A DNA stretch of 55,808 bases from Oscillospiraceae bacterium. GTDB taxonomy: Bacteria > Bacillota > Clostridia > Oscillospirales > Oscillospiraceae. A program made the position numbers and the translations under genes. Each line of letters begins with the position of its first letter. Positions within the stretch are counted from its first letter, which is position 1. The DNA lies in assembly GCA_902795345.1 (NCBI GenBank), contig CADBKO010000015.1, forward strand, positions 1-55,808. Direction: 5' to 3'. A model generated the notes under the pieces. That model had not been told where the DNA came from, did not search any database, and worked only from the letters and a program-made list of their open reading frames with translations. Shown here piece by piece: positions 41,073-49,848 of the stretch.

Positions 41073-41885
41073 TTAAATAACCACCGTGGCGATGTATTCC
41101 GTGTCTGCGGGGGTGGGGATGCCCGGGTCCGCCGCCGTGACGGAAGGGGTCTTCCCCTGGGCTTCCAGACCCAGCAGGAAATGGCGCAGGGCGATACCCA
41201 CGTCGATCTTCTGCAGGTCCCCCGTGTCCTCCCCCGTATAGCCCTTGTCCTTCTTTTCATAGAAGTGGACCCTGCCCTCCGCCGCGACCAGGCGCCAGGG
41301 CTGCTTGTTGACGGCGCTGGGGGCCCAGCGGGTCAGCTCCAGGGGCCCGGCCAGGGCCGCCAGCTTTTCCCCCGCCAGGGGCTTGTCGAAGCCGTTGTCG
41401 AAAAAGAGCTTTTCCCCCGGGAGGCGGCTGTCCGCGCCCACGCCCTTGCGCATCATGGTCTCCTTCAGGCTGCGCTTTTTGGCCGGATAACCCAGGGGGC
41501 TGATGCAGGGCATCATCCAGCCTTCCCGCAGTCCGGCGGCCTGCTGGAATTTCTCCCGCTTCATGGTCCCGGCGATCCAGGTGGTGCCGATGCCCAGGCT
41601 CCAGGCATAGAGCACCAGCTTTTCAAAGGAGAAGCCGAAGGCTATGTCCCCATAGGGCTTCTTTTCCACCATCCCCGCCACATAGAGGGTCTCCCCGGTG
41701 ATCACGGGGCTGCTCAGTCCCTCCTTATTTGCATCCAGGAGCACACATTCCACCGGGATGCCGAAGGGGTTCGTCAGTTCTCTCATATAGGCTTCCAGCT
41801 TTTTCCGGTCCTCCGGGCGCAGAGGCGCGCCGTCGAAGCTGCGCACGCTCTTTCTTCCCATGATCCCATCCGCCAATCCGGCCAT
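41073..41885 (-). CDS. Nitroreductase-family FMN oxidoreductase
   Basis: The 270-residue protein has the nitroreductase FMN-binding pattern: GRKSVRSFDG near the N terminus, the GIGTTWIAGTM segment, RWAPSAVNKQPWRL and a C-terminal EYIATVVI strand. The two FMN-contacting motifs are separated by a longer insert than in short nitroreductases, as in the larger TM1586-like group. It reduces nitro-aromatics, quinones or flavins using NAD(P)H. It is the first gene of the operon nitroreductase - flavodoxin - CoA-transferase relic. Confidence 0.88.
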   Translation of the reverse strand: MAGLADGIMGRKSVRSFDGAPLRPEDRKKLEAYMRELTNPFGIPVECVLLDANKEGLSSPVITGETLYVAGMVEKKPYGDIAFGFSFEKLVLYAWSLGIGTTWIAGTMKREKFQQAAGLREGWMMPCISPLGYPAKKRSLKETMMRKGVGADSRLPGEKLFFDNGFDKPLAGEKLAALAGPLELTRWAPSAVNKQPWRLVAAEGRVHFYEKKDKGYTGEDTGDLQKIDVGIALRHFLLGLEAQGKTPSVTAADPGIPTPADTEYIATVVI

Positions 41886-41917
41886 GCTCCATCCGACCTT
41901 TCCTTTATTGATACTTT

Positions 41918-41946
41918 ACTATATACCCCGGCGCCGCCCGCGTCAA
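41918..41946 (-). promoter_or_regulatory. Promoter of the nitroreductase operon
   Basis: Read leftward, TTGACG - 17 bp - TATAGT. Confidence 0.7.
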
Positions 41947-41963
41947 TCGAAATGCGCCGGTCC

Positions 41964-41993
41964 TTGCGCGGCGCCCGCCGCGGTTGCTATAAT
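41964..41993 (+). promoter_or_regulatory. Promoter of the ADP-ribosylglycohydrolase gene
   Basis: TTGCGC - 18 bp - TATAAT, 26 bases before the ATG, with AAAGGAG between. It is back to back with the nitroreductase promoter 17 bases away. Confidence 0.6.
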
Positions 41994-42019
41994 GATGATA
42001 AGAGAAAGGAGATGCTGGT

Positions 42020-42835
42020 ATGCTTGGAGCGATCATCGGTGACATCGCCGGTTCCGTCTATGAATTCGGCGGGATCAAGACGAAGGATTTTCCCCTGTTC
42101 GGGGATCATGGGGGGCAGAAGTGCCGCTTTACGGACGATTCGGCCATGACCCTGGCGGTGGCGGGGGCCCTGCTGGAAGCTGCCGAAAAAGGGGAGGATC
42201 CCTCCGCCTGCGCCGTGCGCTGGATGCAGCGCCTGGGGCGGAAGTACCGGGATGCCGGTTACGGGGGTACCTTCATCCGCTGGCTGTTTTCCGACGAGCC
42301 GAAGCCCTACAACAGCTACGGCAACGGTTCCGCCATGCGGGTCAGTCCCGCGGCCTGGGCGGCGGAGAGCATGGAGGAGGCCCTTCGGTATGCCGACGCC
42401 GTCACCGCCGTGACCCACGACCATCCAGAGGGGATGAAGGGGGCCCGGGCCGTGGCCGCCTGCGTCTACCTGGCCCGCAAGGGCGCGGACAAGGAGACCA
42501 TCCGGGACCATGTGCGGCAGCATTACTATCCCCTGAATAAGAGCCTGGCGGAGATCCGGCCGGGCTACCGCTTTGAGGTGAGCTGCCAGAGGTCCGTCCC
42601 CGAGGCCATCCAGGCCTTCCTGGAGGCGGAGAGCTTTGAGGATGCCGTCCGGGGCGCCGTCTCCCTGGGCGGGGACAGCGATACCCAGGCCGCCATCGCC
42701 GGGAGCATCGCCGGGCCTTATTTCGGCATCCCGGAAAACCTGCGGGAAAGGGCCCTAGGCTTCCTGCCGGAGGATCTGAAGGAGATACTTTTTGCTTTTG
42801 AGGCCAGATTCGGGGCCGACAAGCGGGCGGACTAG
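42020..42835 (+). CDS. ADP-ribosylglycohydrolase (DraG/ARH-like)
   Basis: The 271-residue protein has the family metal and substrate motifs: MLGAIIGDIAGSVYEF at the N terminus, FTDDSAMTLAV, GNGSAMRVSP, THDHPEGMKGA and SLGGDSDTQAAIAGSIAG. These enzymes use two divalent metals to remove ADP-ribose from proteins, nucleic acids or small molecules. No ADP-ribosyltransferase or toxin gene lies nearby, so the target is unknown. The gene has its own promoter and seems monocistronic. Confidence 0.92.
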   Translation: MLGAIIGDIAGSVYEFGGIKTKDFPLFGDHGGQKCRFTDDSAMTLAVAGALLEAAEKGEDPSACAVRWMQRLGRKYRDAGYGGTFIRWLFSDEPKPYNSYGNGSAMRVSPAAWAAESMEEALRYADAVTAVTHDHPEGMKGARAVAACVYLARKGADKETIRDHVRQHYYPLNKSLAEIRPGYRFEVSCQRSVPEAIQAFLEAESFEDAVRGAVSLGGDSDTQAAIAGSIAGPYFGIPENLRERALGFLPEDLKEILFAFEARFGADKRAD

Positions 42836-42892
42836 CCGACGGGAAAAGCGCGCCTTTTTTTGTGCATTTCGTTGATGTTTTACATAAATAGC

Positions 42893-42921
42893 TTGCCAGC
42901 GGCTGGATAATCTGCTATACT
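42893..42921 (+). promoter_or_regulatory. Promoter of the FGE-fold surface protein gene
   Basis: TTGCCA - 17 bp - TATACT, 67 bases before the start codon. Confidence 0.65.
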
Positions 42922-42988
42922 GTGCGGGACAGAAAATTCATAATGACCCGACTGAAAAACTCATAAGAAAGGCGGATAATCGAAGCGG

Positions 42989-45900
42989 ATGAAAAAGAAG
43001 ATACTGTCCATCCTCCTGGCAGCGGTGATGCTGCTGGCGATCCTGCCCGGTACGGCGGCCGCGGCCACCCAGGGAAAGCCCGTATCGGGCGACCTGCTGG
43101 TGGAGACCCTGACCACCGACATGGCGGGCGTCAAGTTCGACACCTCCTTCAACATGGTCTTTGTGGAGGGCGGCACCTTCACCCTGGGCTGGGAGGCCTC
43201 CGACGCGAGCATGCGCCCGATCAGCGTTGATCCCGTCCGCAACGTGACCGTCAGCGATTTCTACATCGGCGAGACGGAAGTCACCGTCAGCATGTGGAAC
43301 GCGGTCATGGGCCTGGGGCAGCCGGGGGCGGACGCCAACCGTCCCAAGGAGCAGGTGAGCTTCTACCAGGTGCAGGAATTCCTGGACCGGCTCTATGTCC
43401 TCACCGGGCGGACCTACCGCCTGGCCACCGAGGCGGAATGGGAATTTGCCGCCAAGGGGGGCAACCCCGGCAAGGTGGGCAACGCGGATTATCCCGGCAA
43501 CAACCATAAATACCTCTTCGCCGGCTCCAATGTCCACGACGAGGTGGTGGCCAGCCGCACCGCCGTTCAGGATGTGAAGACCAAGAAGCCCAATATCCTG
43601 GGCATCTATGACCTCTGCGGCAACGCGGAGGAGTGGGTCTACGACACGTATGAGGCCAACCACGTTGGCGGCGTTGACCCCGTCGGCCCTGGCGGCCATT
43701 TCCACCAGCAGAAGACCCGCCGTGGCGGTATCTATGGCGGCCTGCCGGACAGCACCCGCACCCTGGCGGCCCGGCAGATCCGCTCCATCGACGGTGCAGC
43801 CGGTATGGGCTTCCGCATCGCCCTCTCCGGGGATATGAACAGCGTGCCGCCCGGCATGATCCGGCCCAGGGACGTGGTGCATCCCTATATCGACGAGCGG
43901 GACCTTCCCGTCACGCATCGGGATCTGCGACTGGTCACGGGAGATGAGCTGGTGTGGGGAAGCACCACCAACGGGTTTACGTCCTTCAGCATAAAGCTGT
44001 GGGATACCGGCGAGATGGTCATCCGTTCTCAGGGTTTTGCGGACCGGGTCGGCCAGTGGTATACGGTCAGCAACCTTGGCATCGTGTTTGTGGAAAACGC
44101 CTTTGAGGAAAATGAGACAAGAATGACCCTGCCCTATCTGTTCATGCTGGACAACTATGCTACGATCATCAACGACGTTTCCTTCTCCGGAGACGGTGCG
44201 CCGATCCATCGCATGGAGCGCGTCACCGACACGGGAAGCGGAATCACAAAGCCGACAGGTCTTGTGCTGTATTCGCCGGATGAGCTGGCCGCCGCATCAG
44301 AACATGACCACACTTCCTATGACCTGAACAACATCACGGATGAAATGAAGGGCAAGGATCCGCGCCTGATCGACGGCGAGGGCTTTGGCTGGTGGCTCAG
44401 CGCCCTGGCCATGGGCGCCCATCAGTACCGTCAGGATATCACAGACAGCATTTTCCGCTTTGTGGTCTATTCCCCTTCCTTCGGCTCCGGCACAGGCGGT
44501 GCTGACGTGGGTTATGGCGCCAACTACCTGGCCCAAGGCACCTGGTATACGGTGAACGATATGCTTCTGGTCGTCGGAAGCGGTTCTGGTCTCCGGCATT
44601 ATCTGTATACAGTAACGGATGAGGTGAATTCTTATATCCGGCCTGGACAGAAGGCCCATCAGCTTATGGAAATCTCCTATATGGGCTATGAGCGGGGAGA
44701 CTCCCGCTATCTGGAAAGCCACCCCAATGATGCAATCACCGGATATTCTCAGGAAATCCCCGTGGGATTCATGTTTCCGCCGGAGAAGCCCTCGACCTTC
44801 ATGGTGGAGCCGGAAAAGGAGATCCTGTGCCCCGGCGGCTGCGGCGAAACGATCCGCCATTGCCGCTGCGCCACCATCTGCCCCGACTGCAACGAGCATA
44901 TCGACCACTGCATCTGCACAAAGAGCGACCCGGAGGGGCAGCTGGCTTCCGCTGCGGCGGCGGCCGAAGCGGCCCTGGCGGCCTATATCCCGGATAATAG
45001 CGTTACCTGGGCCCATCTGGATGCTTTGGCCCGCCTGGCCATCGGCAATCATCATGTCACCAGGAACTGGAGCAACATCAGCAAAGCCAGCGCCACCAGG
45101 GACAGCGCAGGCAGCATCGCCGCGACCCTGACCCTCACCATCGGGGACTATAGCTGGACAAAGACGGTGCCCGTCAGCCTGACCATCCCCGCCCTGCCCC
45201 AGACGGACGGCCTCGGCAGGACCATCACGCCTGATGCCACCCTCGGCGGCGAGGCGGTGACCATGATCGCAGCCGATATGGACGAAAGCTTCACCCTCTT
45301 TGATATTGGCAGCCTCTTCGGCATGCCCGGCTTTTTCGGCTATACCTATGCCATGTGGTTCGGCCCCGACGGCAGCTTCAGCTTTGACCGGGATGTGACC
45401 TTCACCAAGAGCTACTTTGATTCCTCCCTGGCCGTGCTGGGCACGGACAGCATCCTTGTGAAGGCCGGGGAAGAGATCCGGGTCGCCGACGGGGTCTACA
45501 GCGAATATAACGGCGGCACGGTGAGCTGGAGCGAGTTCTCCCTTGCTATGGACGACGGCAATTCCTGGATGATCATCGACAGCAGCTCCCCCGGCAACTA
45601 CGCTTCCTTCCCCGCCGACACCCCCCTGACGGAGTTCCCCGGCAAGGTGGACAAGCCCGTCAGCGTCACCGTGGGCGGCAAGGCGGTTGCCTTCACCGAC
45701 GCCATCCCCTTCATCGATGAAAACAGCCGCACCCTGGTGCCCCTGCGGGCCGTGGGCGACGCCATGGGCCTCACCGTGGGCTGGGACGGCGCGGCGAGAG
45801 AAGCCAGCTTCACCGACGGGGCCAAGACCATTTATTTCCCCATCGGCAGCAAGGAAGCCCGCACCTCCGACGGCGCTGTGATCACCATGGACACCGCCGC

Positions 45901-46006
45901 GGTTATCAAGGGTGGCCGTACCTTCGCCCCCATCCGCGCCCTGGCGGAGTATTTCGGACATACCGTGAATTGGGATAAGACGACCAGGACCGTCATTATC
46001 CAGTAA
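42989..46006 (+). CDS. Large secreted FGE-sulfatase-fold protein with shared beta domain and stalk domain
   Basis: The 1005-residue protein has a signal peptide (cut near AAAA, 26), an FGE/SUMF1-type domain (48-283: YRLATEAEWEFAAKGG, DLCGNAEEWVYD, MGFRIAL), an unassigned region (300-600) that appears to hold two related units (GQWYTVSNLGIVF and GTWYTVNDMLLVV), a Cys-rich stretch with eight Cys (613-646, CPGGCGETIRHC...), a helical/beta segment, a beta domain homologous to two copies in the gene at position 1 (743-888), and a copper-amine-oxidase-N-like stalk domain (889-1005). The FGE active-site Cys pair is not seen, so this is probably a C-type-lectin-like binding module. It acts outside the cell; its function is unknown. 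Confidence 0.8.
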   Translation: MKKKILSILLAAVMLLAILPGTAAAATQGKPVSGDLLVETLTTDMAGVKFDTSFNMVFVEGGTFTLGWEASDASMRPISVDPVRNVTVSDFYIGETEVTVSMWNAVMGLGQPGADANRPKEQVSFYQVQEFLDRLYVLTGRTYRLATEAEWEFAAKGGNPGKVGNADYPGNNHKYLFAGSNVHDEVVASRTAVQDVKTKKPNILGIYDLCGNAEEWVYDTYEANHVGGVDPVGPGGHFHQQKTRRGGIYGGLPDSTRTLAARQIRSIDGAAGMGFRIALSGDMNSVPPGMIRPRDVVHPYIDERDLPVTHRDLRLVTGDELVWGSTTNGFTSFSIKLWDTGEMVIRSQGFADRVGQWYTVSNLGIVFVENAFEENETRMTLPYLFMLDNYATIINDVSFSGDGAPIHRMERVTDTGSGITKPTGLVLYSPDELAAASEHDHTSYDLNNITDEMKGKDPRLIDGEGFGWWLSALAMGAHQYRQDITDSIFRFVVYSPSFGSGTGGADVGYGANYLAQGTWYTVNDMLLVVGSGSGLRHYLYTVTDEVNSYIRPGQKAHQLMEISYMGYERGDSRYLESHPNDAITGYSQEIPVGFMFPPEKPSTFMVEPEKEILCPGGCGETIRHCRCATICPDCNEHIDHCICTKSDPEGQLASAAAAAEAALAAYIPDNSVTWAHLDALARLAIGNHHVTRNWSNISKASATRDSAGSIAATLTLTIGDYSWTKTVPVSLTIPALPQTDGLGRTITPDATLGGEAVTMIAADMDESFTLFDIGSLFGMPGFFGYTYAMWFGPDGSFSFDRDVTFTKSYFDSSLAVLGTDSILVKAGEEIRVADGVYSEYNGGTVSWSEFSLAMDDGNSWMIIDSSSPGNYASFPADTPLTEFPGKVDKPVSVTVGGKAVAFTDAIPFIDENSRTLVPLRAVGDAMGLTVGWDGAAREASFTDGAKTIYFPIGSKEARTSDGAVITMDTAAVIKGGRTFAPIRALAEYFGHTVNWDKTTRTVIIQ

Positions 46007-46022
46007 AAGCAAGCAGCATAAG

Positions 46023-46050
46023 GCAGGCAGCGGGGACTCCCGCTGCCTGC
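46023..46050 (+). terminator. Hairpin terminator after the FGE-fold gene
   Basis: A perfect 12-bp stem GCAGGCAGCGGG with a GACT loop, followed by a T-rich stretch with TTTTTTT. Confidence 0.75.
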
Positions 46051-46081
46051 TGCCTTCATTTATCTTTTTTTGAAAAACCTC

Positions 46082-46112
46082 TTGACCTTCCACTTTGGGG
46101 CAATGATAGGGT
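46082..46112 (+). promoter_or_regulatory. MerR-type promoter/operator candidate
   Basis: TTGACC is followed by CTTCCACTTTGGGG and a TGATAG/TAGGGT -10 region. TTGACCTTCC...GG with long spacing is typical of promoters that MerR-family activators twist into register. The dyad is imperfect here. Confidence 0.5.
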
Positions 46113-46135
46113 GAAGGCGAAAGGAGGCGGGAAGC

Positions 46136-46900
46136 ATGCTGACCGTTGGAAATTTTGCGATCCTCTGCGCCTGCGGGCCCCGGACCCTGCGGTATTATGA
46201 CCGGGTGGGGCTGCTGAAGCCTGCGATGGTGGACGAGTGGACCGGCTACCGCTATTATGAGGAGAGCCAGGTCCTGGACTATCAAAAGATCCGGAGCCTG
46301 CAAAGCGCGGGGTTCACCATCGGGGAGATCCGAAAGCTGCTGAGCGCGCCGGAAGGGGAAGTGCGCGCGGCCCTGGAACGGAAAAGCGCCGAATTGGAAA
46401 AGACGCTGCGGCAGCTGCGGGAGCTGAAAAGGCAGGGCTTCCCGGAAGAAAAAACCATGGAAGAGAAGGTCGAAGAGGCGAGAACGGCTATGCTGGCCCA
46501 TTGCGACGAGATCAGCACGAAGGATCTGGAGGAGGCGGGCCTGGAGCCGGCGATGCTGGAGCCCCTGCGCGTCCGGCTCAAGGAGTATTGGGAGGATTTC
46601 TTCCGGGGCGTGACCGCCCTCCGCTTGGAGGAGCGGCAGCAGCTCACGGACACCGGCTGGCACCGGGAGGGCTGGGAGAAAGTAGGCGAAGCCCTCTGGG
46701 AACTGCCGGAGCTGGAGGACGGCGGGAGTTATCAGCTGGAATTCTCTTTTAAGAAGCCGGAACATCCGGTCGATATGAACTACCTGGGCGTGATGATCGG
46801 CGCTGTGCTGCTGAGGAATCCGGGGAAGAAGTTCCGTCTGGGCGTGGAGCCTGTGCCTATCTACACCGAGGAAAACCGCATGCGCTTGCTGCGGGGATGA
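46136..46900 (+). CDS. MerR family transcriptional regulator with C-terminal effector domain
   Basis: An AAAGGAGGCGGG site precedes the ATG; the protein is 254 residues. The N-terminal winged helix has the MerR pattern FAILCACGPRTLRYYDRVGL, then YRYYEESQVLDYQKI. A long coiled coil (AALERKSAELEKTLRQLREL) provides dimerisation. The C-terminal 130 residues contain a possible GyrI-like small-molecule-binding fold (SYQLEFSFKKPEHPVDMNYLG), though this is weak. It probably autoregulates from the MerR-type promoter; no co-transcribed target gene follows before a terminator. Confidence 0.85.
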   Translation: MLTVGNFAILCACGPRTLRYYDRVGLLKPAMVDEWTGYRYYEESQVLDYQKIRSLQSAGFTIGEIRKLLSAPEGEVRAALERKSAELEKTLRQLRELKRQGFPEEKTMEEKVEEARTAMLAHCDEISTKDLEEAGLEPAMLEPLRVRLKEYWEDFFRGVTALRLEERQQLTDTGWHREGWEKVGEALWELPELEDGGSYQLEFSFKKPEHPVDMNYLGVMIGAVLLRNPGKKFRLGVEPVPIYTEENRMRLLRG

Positions 46901-46911
46901 AAACATGACGA

Positions 46912-46943
46912 GGAGGCCCGGCTGCATCCGCAGCCGGGCCTCC
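46912..46943 (+). terminator. Hairpin terminator after merR-family gene
   Basis: A perfect 14-bp stem GGAGGCCCGGCTGC with an ATCC loop, 12 bases after the stop codon. Confidence 0.75.
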
Positions 46944-46966
46944 GATTATATCACTAACATGAAATG

Positions 46967-47416
46967 CCTCCCTCTCTGAGGGAGGTGGCTCCGGCCTGGG
47001 CCGGAGACGGAAGGAGTCAGGGTAATTCCTTGCTGCTGCTTCCAATGATAGCCGCTGCTTATCCAACGCTGACTCCCTCAGCCAGCCGCCTTGCGTGAGA
47101 CGGCGTCTGCCAGCTCCCTCAGAGAGGGAGCCATACCCCGCGGTGGGGCATGGCTGTTTCGTTCATCGTGATGTGTCTGCACATGACGATTGCGAGGAGC
47201 GGATTGCCACAGGCCCTTCGGGCCTTCGCAATGACGAAATGGGGGAAGCCTCACCGTGTTCACCGGCATTTCTTAACTCGCAGCGGCCCCCATTCCCGCA
47301 ACTCACCCCGAAGCGGACGCTTCGGGGTGAAGAGGAGAAGCAACGCAGCGATATGCAGTTTTCGCGGCGCTTACGGAAACCGCGGAAACGGAATGAGCGC
47401 AGTTTGCTTCGACGAC
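46967..47416. repeat. Gene-free cluster of palindromic repeats (450 bp)
   Basis: No gene is seen. The stretch holds CTCCCTCTCTGAGGGAG (46967-46989) and its inverse near 47113, GCCTTGCGTGAGACGG (47088-47103, inverse at 55454), an inverted repeat of GATTGCCAC..GCAATGACG type with a GGCCC-TTC-GGGCC centre (47200-47236, similar at 55355-55392), a perfect 12-bp stem (47303-47314/47319-47330), and CGGAAACGGAATGAGCGCAGT (47383-47403, also at 53443). It is thus a pile-up of at least three repeat families found elsewhere in the window. Confidence 0.8.
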
Positions 47417-48223
47417 CTATTCCTGCGCCGCTTCCTTCTTCTCCCGCTTCTCCCGGGGGCGCAGGTGCAGCTTTGCCGCCAGGTCCACGCCTGTGAGCTG
47501 CCGGATGAGCCAGAGGAAGAACAGCAGCACCAGCAGGGGGATGATGCAGGCCGTGACGATCATCACCGCCAGGCTTTCCACGAAGCGGTTCAGGGCAACC
47601 ACGGCCTTGTCCTTGAAATCCCGGGCGGCGTGGCCCGCGATGTTCCAGATGGGCCCGTCCCCCAGGTCCGTCCAGTCGTAGGAAGAGGCCTCCTCGTCCA
47701 GGTCCTCCGCCTCCGTCAGCGTTTCCCGGATGGTGGTGTCATAGACCCGGTAGACCATGTCGGAGATGCGCAGGCTGAGAGGGATCACGATGAAGAGGGC
47801 CAGGCCGATGGCCGCCAGCTTGAAGGCCAGCTGCCTGAGGCCCTGCCGCTTCCAGTAGAGGCTGACCCCGAATACCGCCAGGGCGCAGGGGATCAGCACC
47901 TTGAAGGCGGCGGCCCCCAGGATGGTCACCAGGTATTTTTCGGAATAGAGGACACAGAGGACCAGCAGGAAATAGGTGGTGAAATCCGCCAGCTCCTCCG
48001 CGATGGGGGTGGCCGTGTCCCCGGGAATGGCGGAAACGGCGGCGGAGGCTAGAGCCGCCGCGCCCGACAGCTTCAGCACCGTGTCGGTCTTTTCGTCCAG
48101 GGAGGCGATGGTGTCCCCATGCCGCGCCGCGTCCGTGGCCCAGTCCCCGATAAGGAGGAAGGAGACCACGGCCAGGAGGAGCAGGCAGCCCACGATCACC
48201 AGCTTTTGCATGCTTTTATCCAT
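47417..48223 (-). CDS. Uncharacterised membrane protein
   Basis: The 268-residue protein has an N-terminal helix, two or three helices at 80-155, and a C-terminal helix near 225-250, then a basic tail (RPREKREKKEAA). A soluble segment of about 70 residues (SLRISDMVYRVYDTTIRETL...) lies between the last helices, probably outside. A GGGAGG site precedes the ATG. It is co-transcribed with the DUF4230 gene 13 bases upstream, and the two probably work together at the membrane. No function is recognised. Confidence 0.75.
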   Translation of the reverse strand: MDKSMQKLVIVGCLLLLAVVSFLLIGDWATDAARHGDTIASLDEKTDTVLKLSGAAALASAAVSAIPGDTATPIAEELADFTTYFLLVLCVLYSEKYLVTILGAAAFKVLIPCALAVFGVSLYWKRQGLRQLAFKLAAIGLALFIVIPLSLRISDMVYRVYDTTIRETLTEAEDLDEEASSYDWTDLGDGPIWNIAGHAARDFKDKAVVALNRFVESLAVMIVTACIIPLLVLLFFLWLIRQLTGVDLAAKLHLRPREKREKKEAAQE

Positions 48224-48236
48224 ACTGTGCCTCCCT

Positions 48237-48926
48237 TCACGCGCCGGTCACGAACTCGACGTCGTATTCCGCCGGGTCCAGCAGACTGCCGATGAAGCTG
48301 CGCACCAGCTTCCTTGCGTTTTCGTCGGCATTGTCCAGAATGCCCCGCGCCAGAGCCTTTTCCCGCTCCGTGGCCTCCAGCTCAAGGAGGGCGTTGTTGT
48401 AGTCCTCGGCGGTGATGTCCGTGAAAATGCTGCTGGTCTCATTGTAGAGCTGGAAGCTGTCCGGGTCGATGTCCACATTGAAAATAACCGCGGCGGGCAT
48501 GGTCACGGTGACGCGGCCCTTTTCCTCGTCCTTCTCCACCCGGATCAGGGAGAAGTCGATCCCCGCGGTGATGACCCCATCGTAGCCGGCCAGAAAGCTG
48601 GATTCCGTGAAGCCCAGCTTGATGCCCAGGATGGGGGCCAGCTGGGTGGAGGCGCTGGCGACGGCGGTGAAGTAGTATTCCGCGGTGATGAGCTGCCCCA
48701 TCTCGTTGAGGCCGGCGCTCAGCTCCTCGGCGGTGACCTGGCGCTGTACCTCCACGATGGTCTCCACCACCTTCTCCTCCACCACCACCTTGGGTGTGGG
48801 CCGCGGCGTGGCGGTGGGCAAAGGCTGGGGCGGGGCGCTCTTTGCGTGGAGCGCCACCAGCGTGACGGTCAGGGCGGCGATGACCAGCAATAGCCCCGCC
48901 CCGATCCAATTCTTTTTATTTTTCAT
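48237..48926 (-). CDS. DUF4230 family membrane-anchored protein
   Basis: The 229-residue protein has one N-terminal helix, a short Pro-rich spacer and a beta-rich extracellular domain matching DUF4230 (VVEEKVVETIVEVQRQVTAEEL, then GVITAGIDFSLIRVEKDEEK, then VTMPAAVIFNVDIDPDS). The family is widespread in Firmicutes and Bacteroidetes and has no established function; its fold suggests a binding or envelope role. GGAGG precedes the ATG, and a near-consensus promoter lies upstream. First gene of a two-gene operon. Confidence 0.82.
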   Translation of the reverse strand: MKNKKNWIGAGLLLVIAALTVTLVALHAKSAPPQPLPTATPRPTPKVVVEEKVVETIVEVQRQVTAEELSAGLNEMGQLITAEYYFTAVASASTQLAPILGIKLGFTESSFLAGYDGVITAGIDFSLIRVEKDEEKGRVTVTMPAAVIFNVDIDPDSFQLYNETSSIFTDITAEDYNNALLELEATEREKALARGILDNADENARKLVRSFIGSLLDPAEYDVEFVTGA

Positions 48927-48996
48927 CCTTTATCCTCCGGACCGTTCCCGGCGGAACGGGGGCGTTCTTTGACGGTTCCTGCCAAAAATCACCTGC

Positions 48997-49025
48997 ATTG
49001 TACTTTGTTCGCCAAATCCTGTCAA
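48997..49025 (-). promoter_or_regulatory. Promoter of the DUF4230 operon
   Basis: Read leftward, TTGACA - 17 bp - TACAAT. Confidence 0.75.
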
Positions 49026-49083
49026 CCACCGCGCCCTTTTGGCCTCCTCTGGCTGCAATAAGCCCCGCGCAAGAGATTCTTGC

Positions 49084-49112
49084 GTGACAATTTCCTCCCC
49101 TTGCCGTATAGT
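49084..49112 (+). promoter_or_regulatory. Promoter of the XRE-membrane gene
   Basis: GTGACA - 17 bp - TATAGT, 27 bases before the ATG, with a GGGAGG site between. It is divergent from the DUF4230 promoter. Confidence 0.65.
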
Positions 49113-49138
49113 GAGAGCATGGCGGGAGGTGACGAACG

Positions 49139-49786
49139 ATGAGCGACGTGGCGAAGAATATTCGGAAATACCGGATGCAGCGCGCCCTGACCCAGGACGG
49201 ACTGGCGGAAAAGCTGCATGTGACCCGGCAGACCGTCTCCAATTGGGAGACGGGGAAGAACCAGCCGGACCTGGATATGCTGGAGGCCCTGGCGAAAGCC
49301 CTGGAGATCGACGTGTCGGCGCTGTTCGGCGGCGGGAAGGAGGCCTATCCCCGCTTTCAGCGGAAAGCCATCGTTTGGGTCGCTGTTCTTGGCTTCCTTG
49401 CGCTGCTCCTCCTGGCGGACCGGCTGTTTCTCGCGCCCTATCTGCTGGAATTGAGAAAAAGGACCTTTCACATCCTGCCCCATTTCCTCAATGCTTGTGT
49501 CCTGGAGCCCATCCTGCGCGTTGCCGCGGGTATGCTGATCCCGGCAGCCGCTGCTCTGTGGTACAGGGTGCGGGCGGAGGGAAAGCTGCGGCTCATGCTG
49601 CTGATCGCCTTTGCGTTGCTGCTGCTTCCCGCGCTCCTGTCCGCTCTGGGGTTGGTCTGGCCCCTCGGCGCGAAGCTCGTGATCTTCCTGTCGTCGGATC
49701 CCACCGGCTTTCGCCTGACCCTGGCCCACCGCATATGCCCCTTCCTGGCGGGGCTGTGCCTCTATCCGGCAATTGCGTCGCCCTGA
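49139..49786 (+). CDS. XRE-family DNA-binding protein with C-terminal membrane helices
   Basis: The 215-residue protein has an N-terminal lambda-repressor-type helix-turn-helix (RKYRMQRALTQDGLAEKLHV, TRQTVSNWETGKNQPDLDML), followed by four hydrophobic helices from residue 80. Such HTH-membrane fusions are common in Firmicutes; they may sense membrane state or tether regulation to the envelope. Its promoter faces the DUF4230 operon, so that operon is the most likely target. A hairpin terminator follows. Confidence 0.85.
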   Translation: MSDVAKNIRKYRMQRALTQDGLAEKLHVTRQTVSNWETGKNQPDLDMLEALAKALEIDVSALFGGGKEAYPRFQRKAIVWVAVLGFLALLLLADRLFLAPYLLELRKRTFHILPHFLNACVLEPILRVAAGMLIPAAAALWYRVRAEGKLRLMLLIAFALLLLPALLSALGLVWPLGAKLVIFLSSDPTGFRLTLAHRICPFLAGLCLYPAIASP

Positions 49787-49802
49787 ACCGTCAAGAAGAA
49801 GC

Positions 49803-49830
49803 GCGGCCCCGTCCCTTCGGGCGGGGTCGC
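49803..49830 (+). terminator. Hairpin terminator after the XRE-membrane gene
   Basis: An imperfect GC-rich stem (GCGGCCCCGTCCC/GGGCGGGGTCGC) with a TTC loop, 16 bases after the stop codon. Confidence 0.55.
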
Positions 49831-49848
49831 GTAAATTGATATGCCTTG

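Noticed and set aside
42836..42870. Terminator after the ADP-ribosylglycohydrolase gene
   Set aside because: There is a TTTTTTT tract, but no convincing stem precedes it.
43130..43840. Functional formylglycine-generating enzyme
   Set aside because: The fold motifs are present but the expected catalytic Cys pair is not, and no sulfatase gene is nearby.
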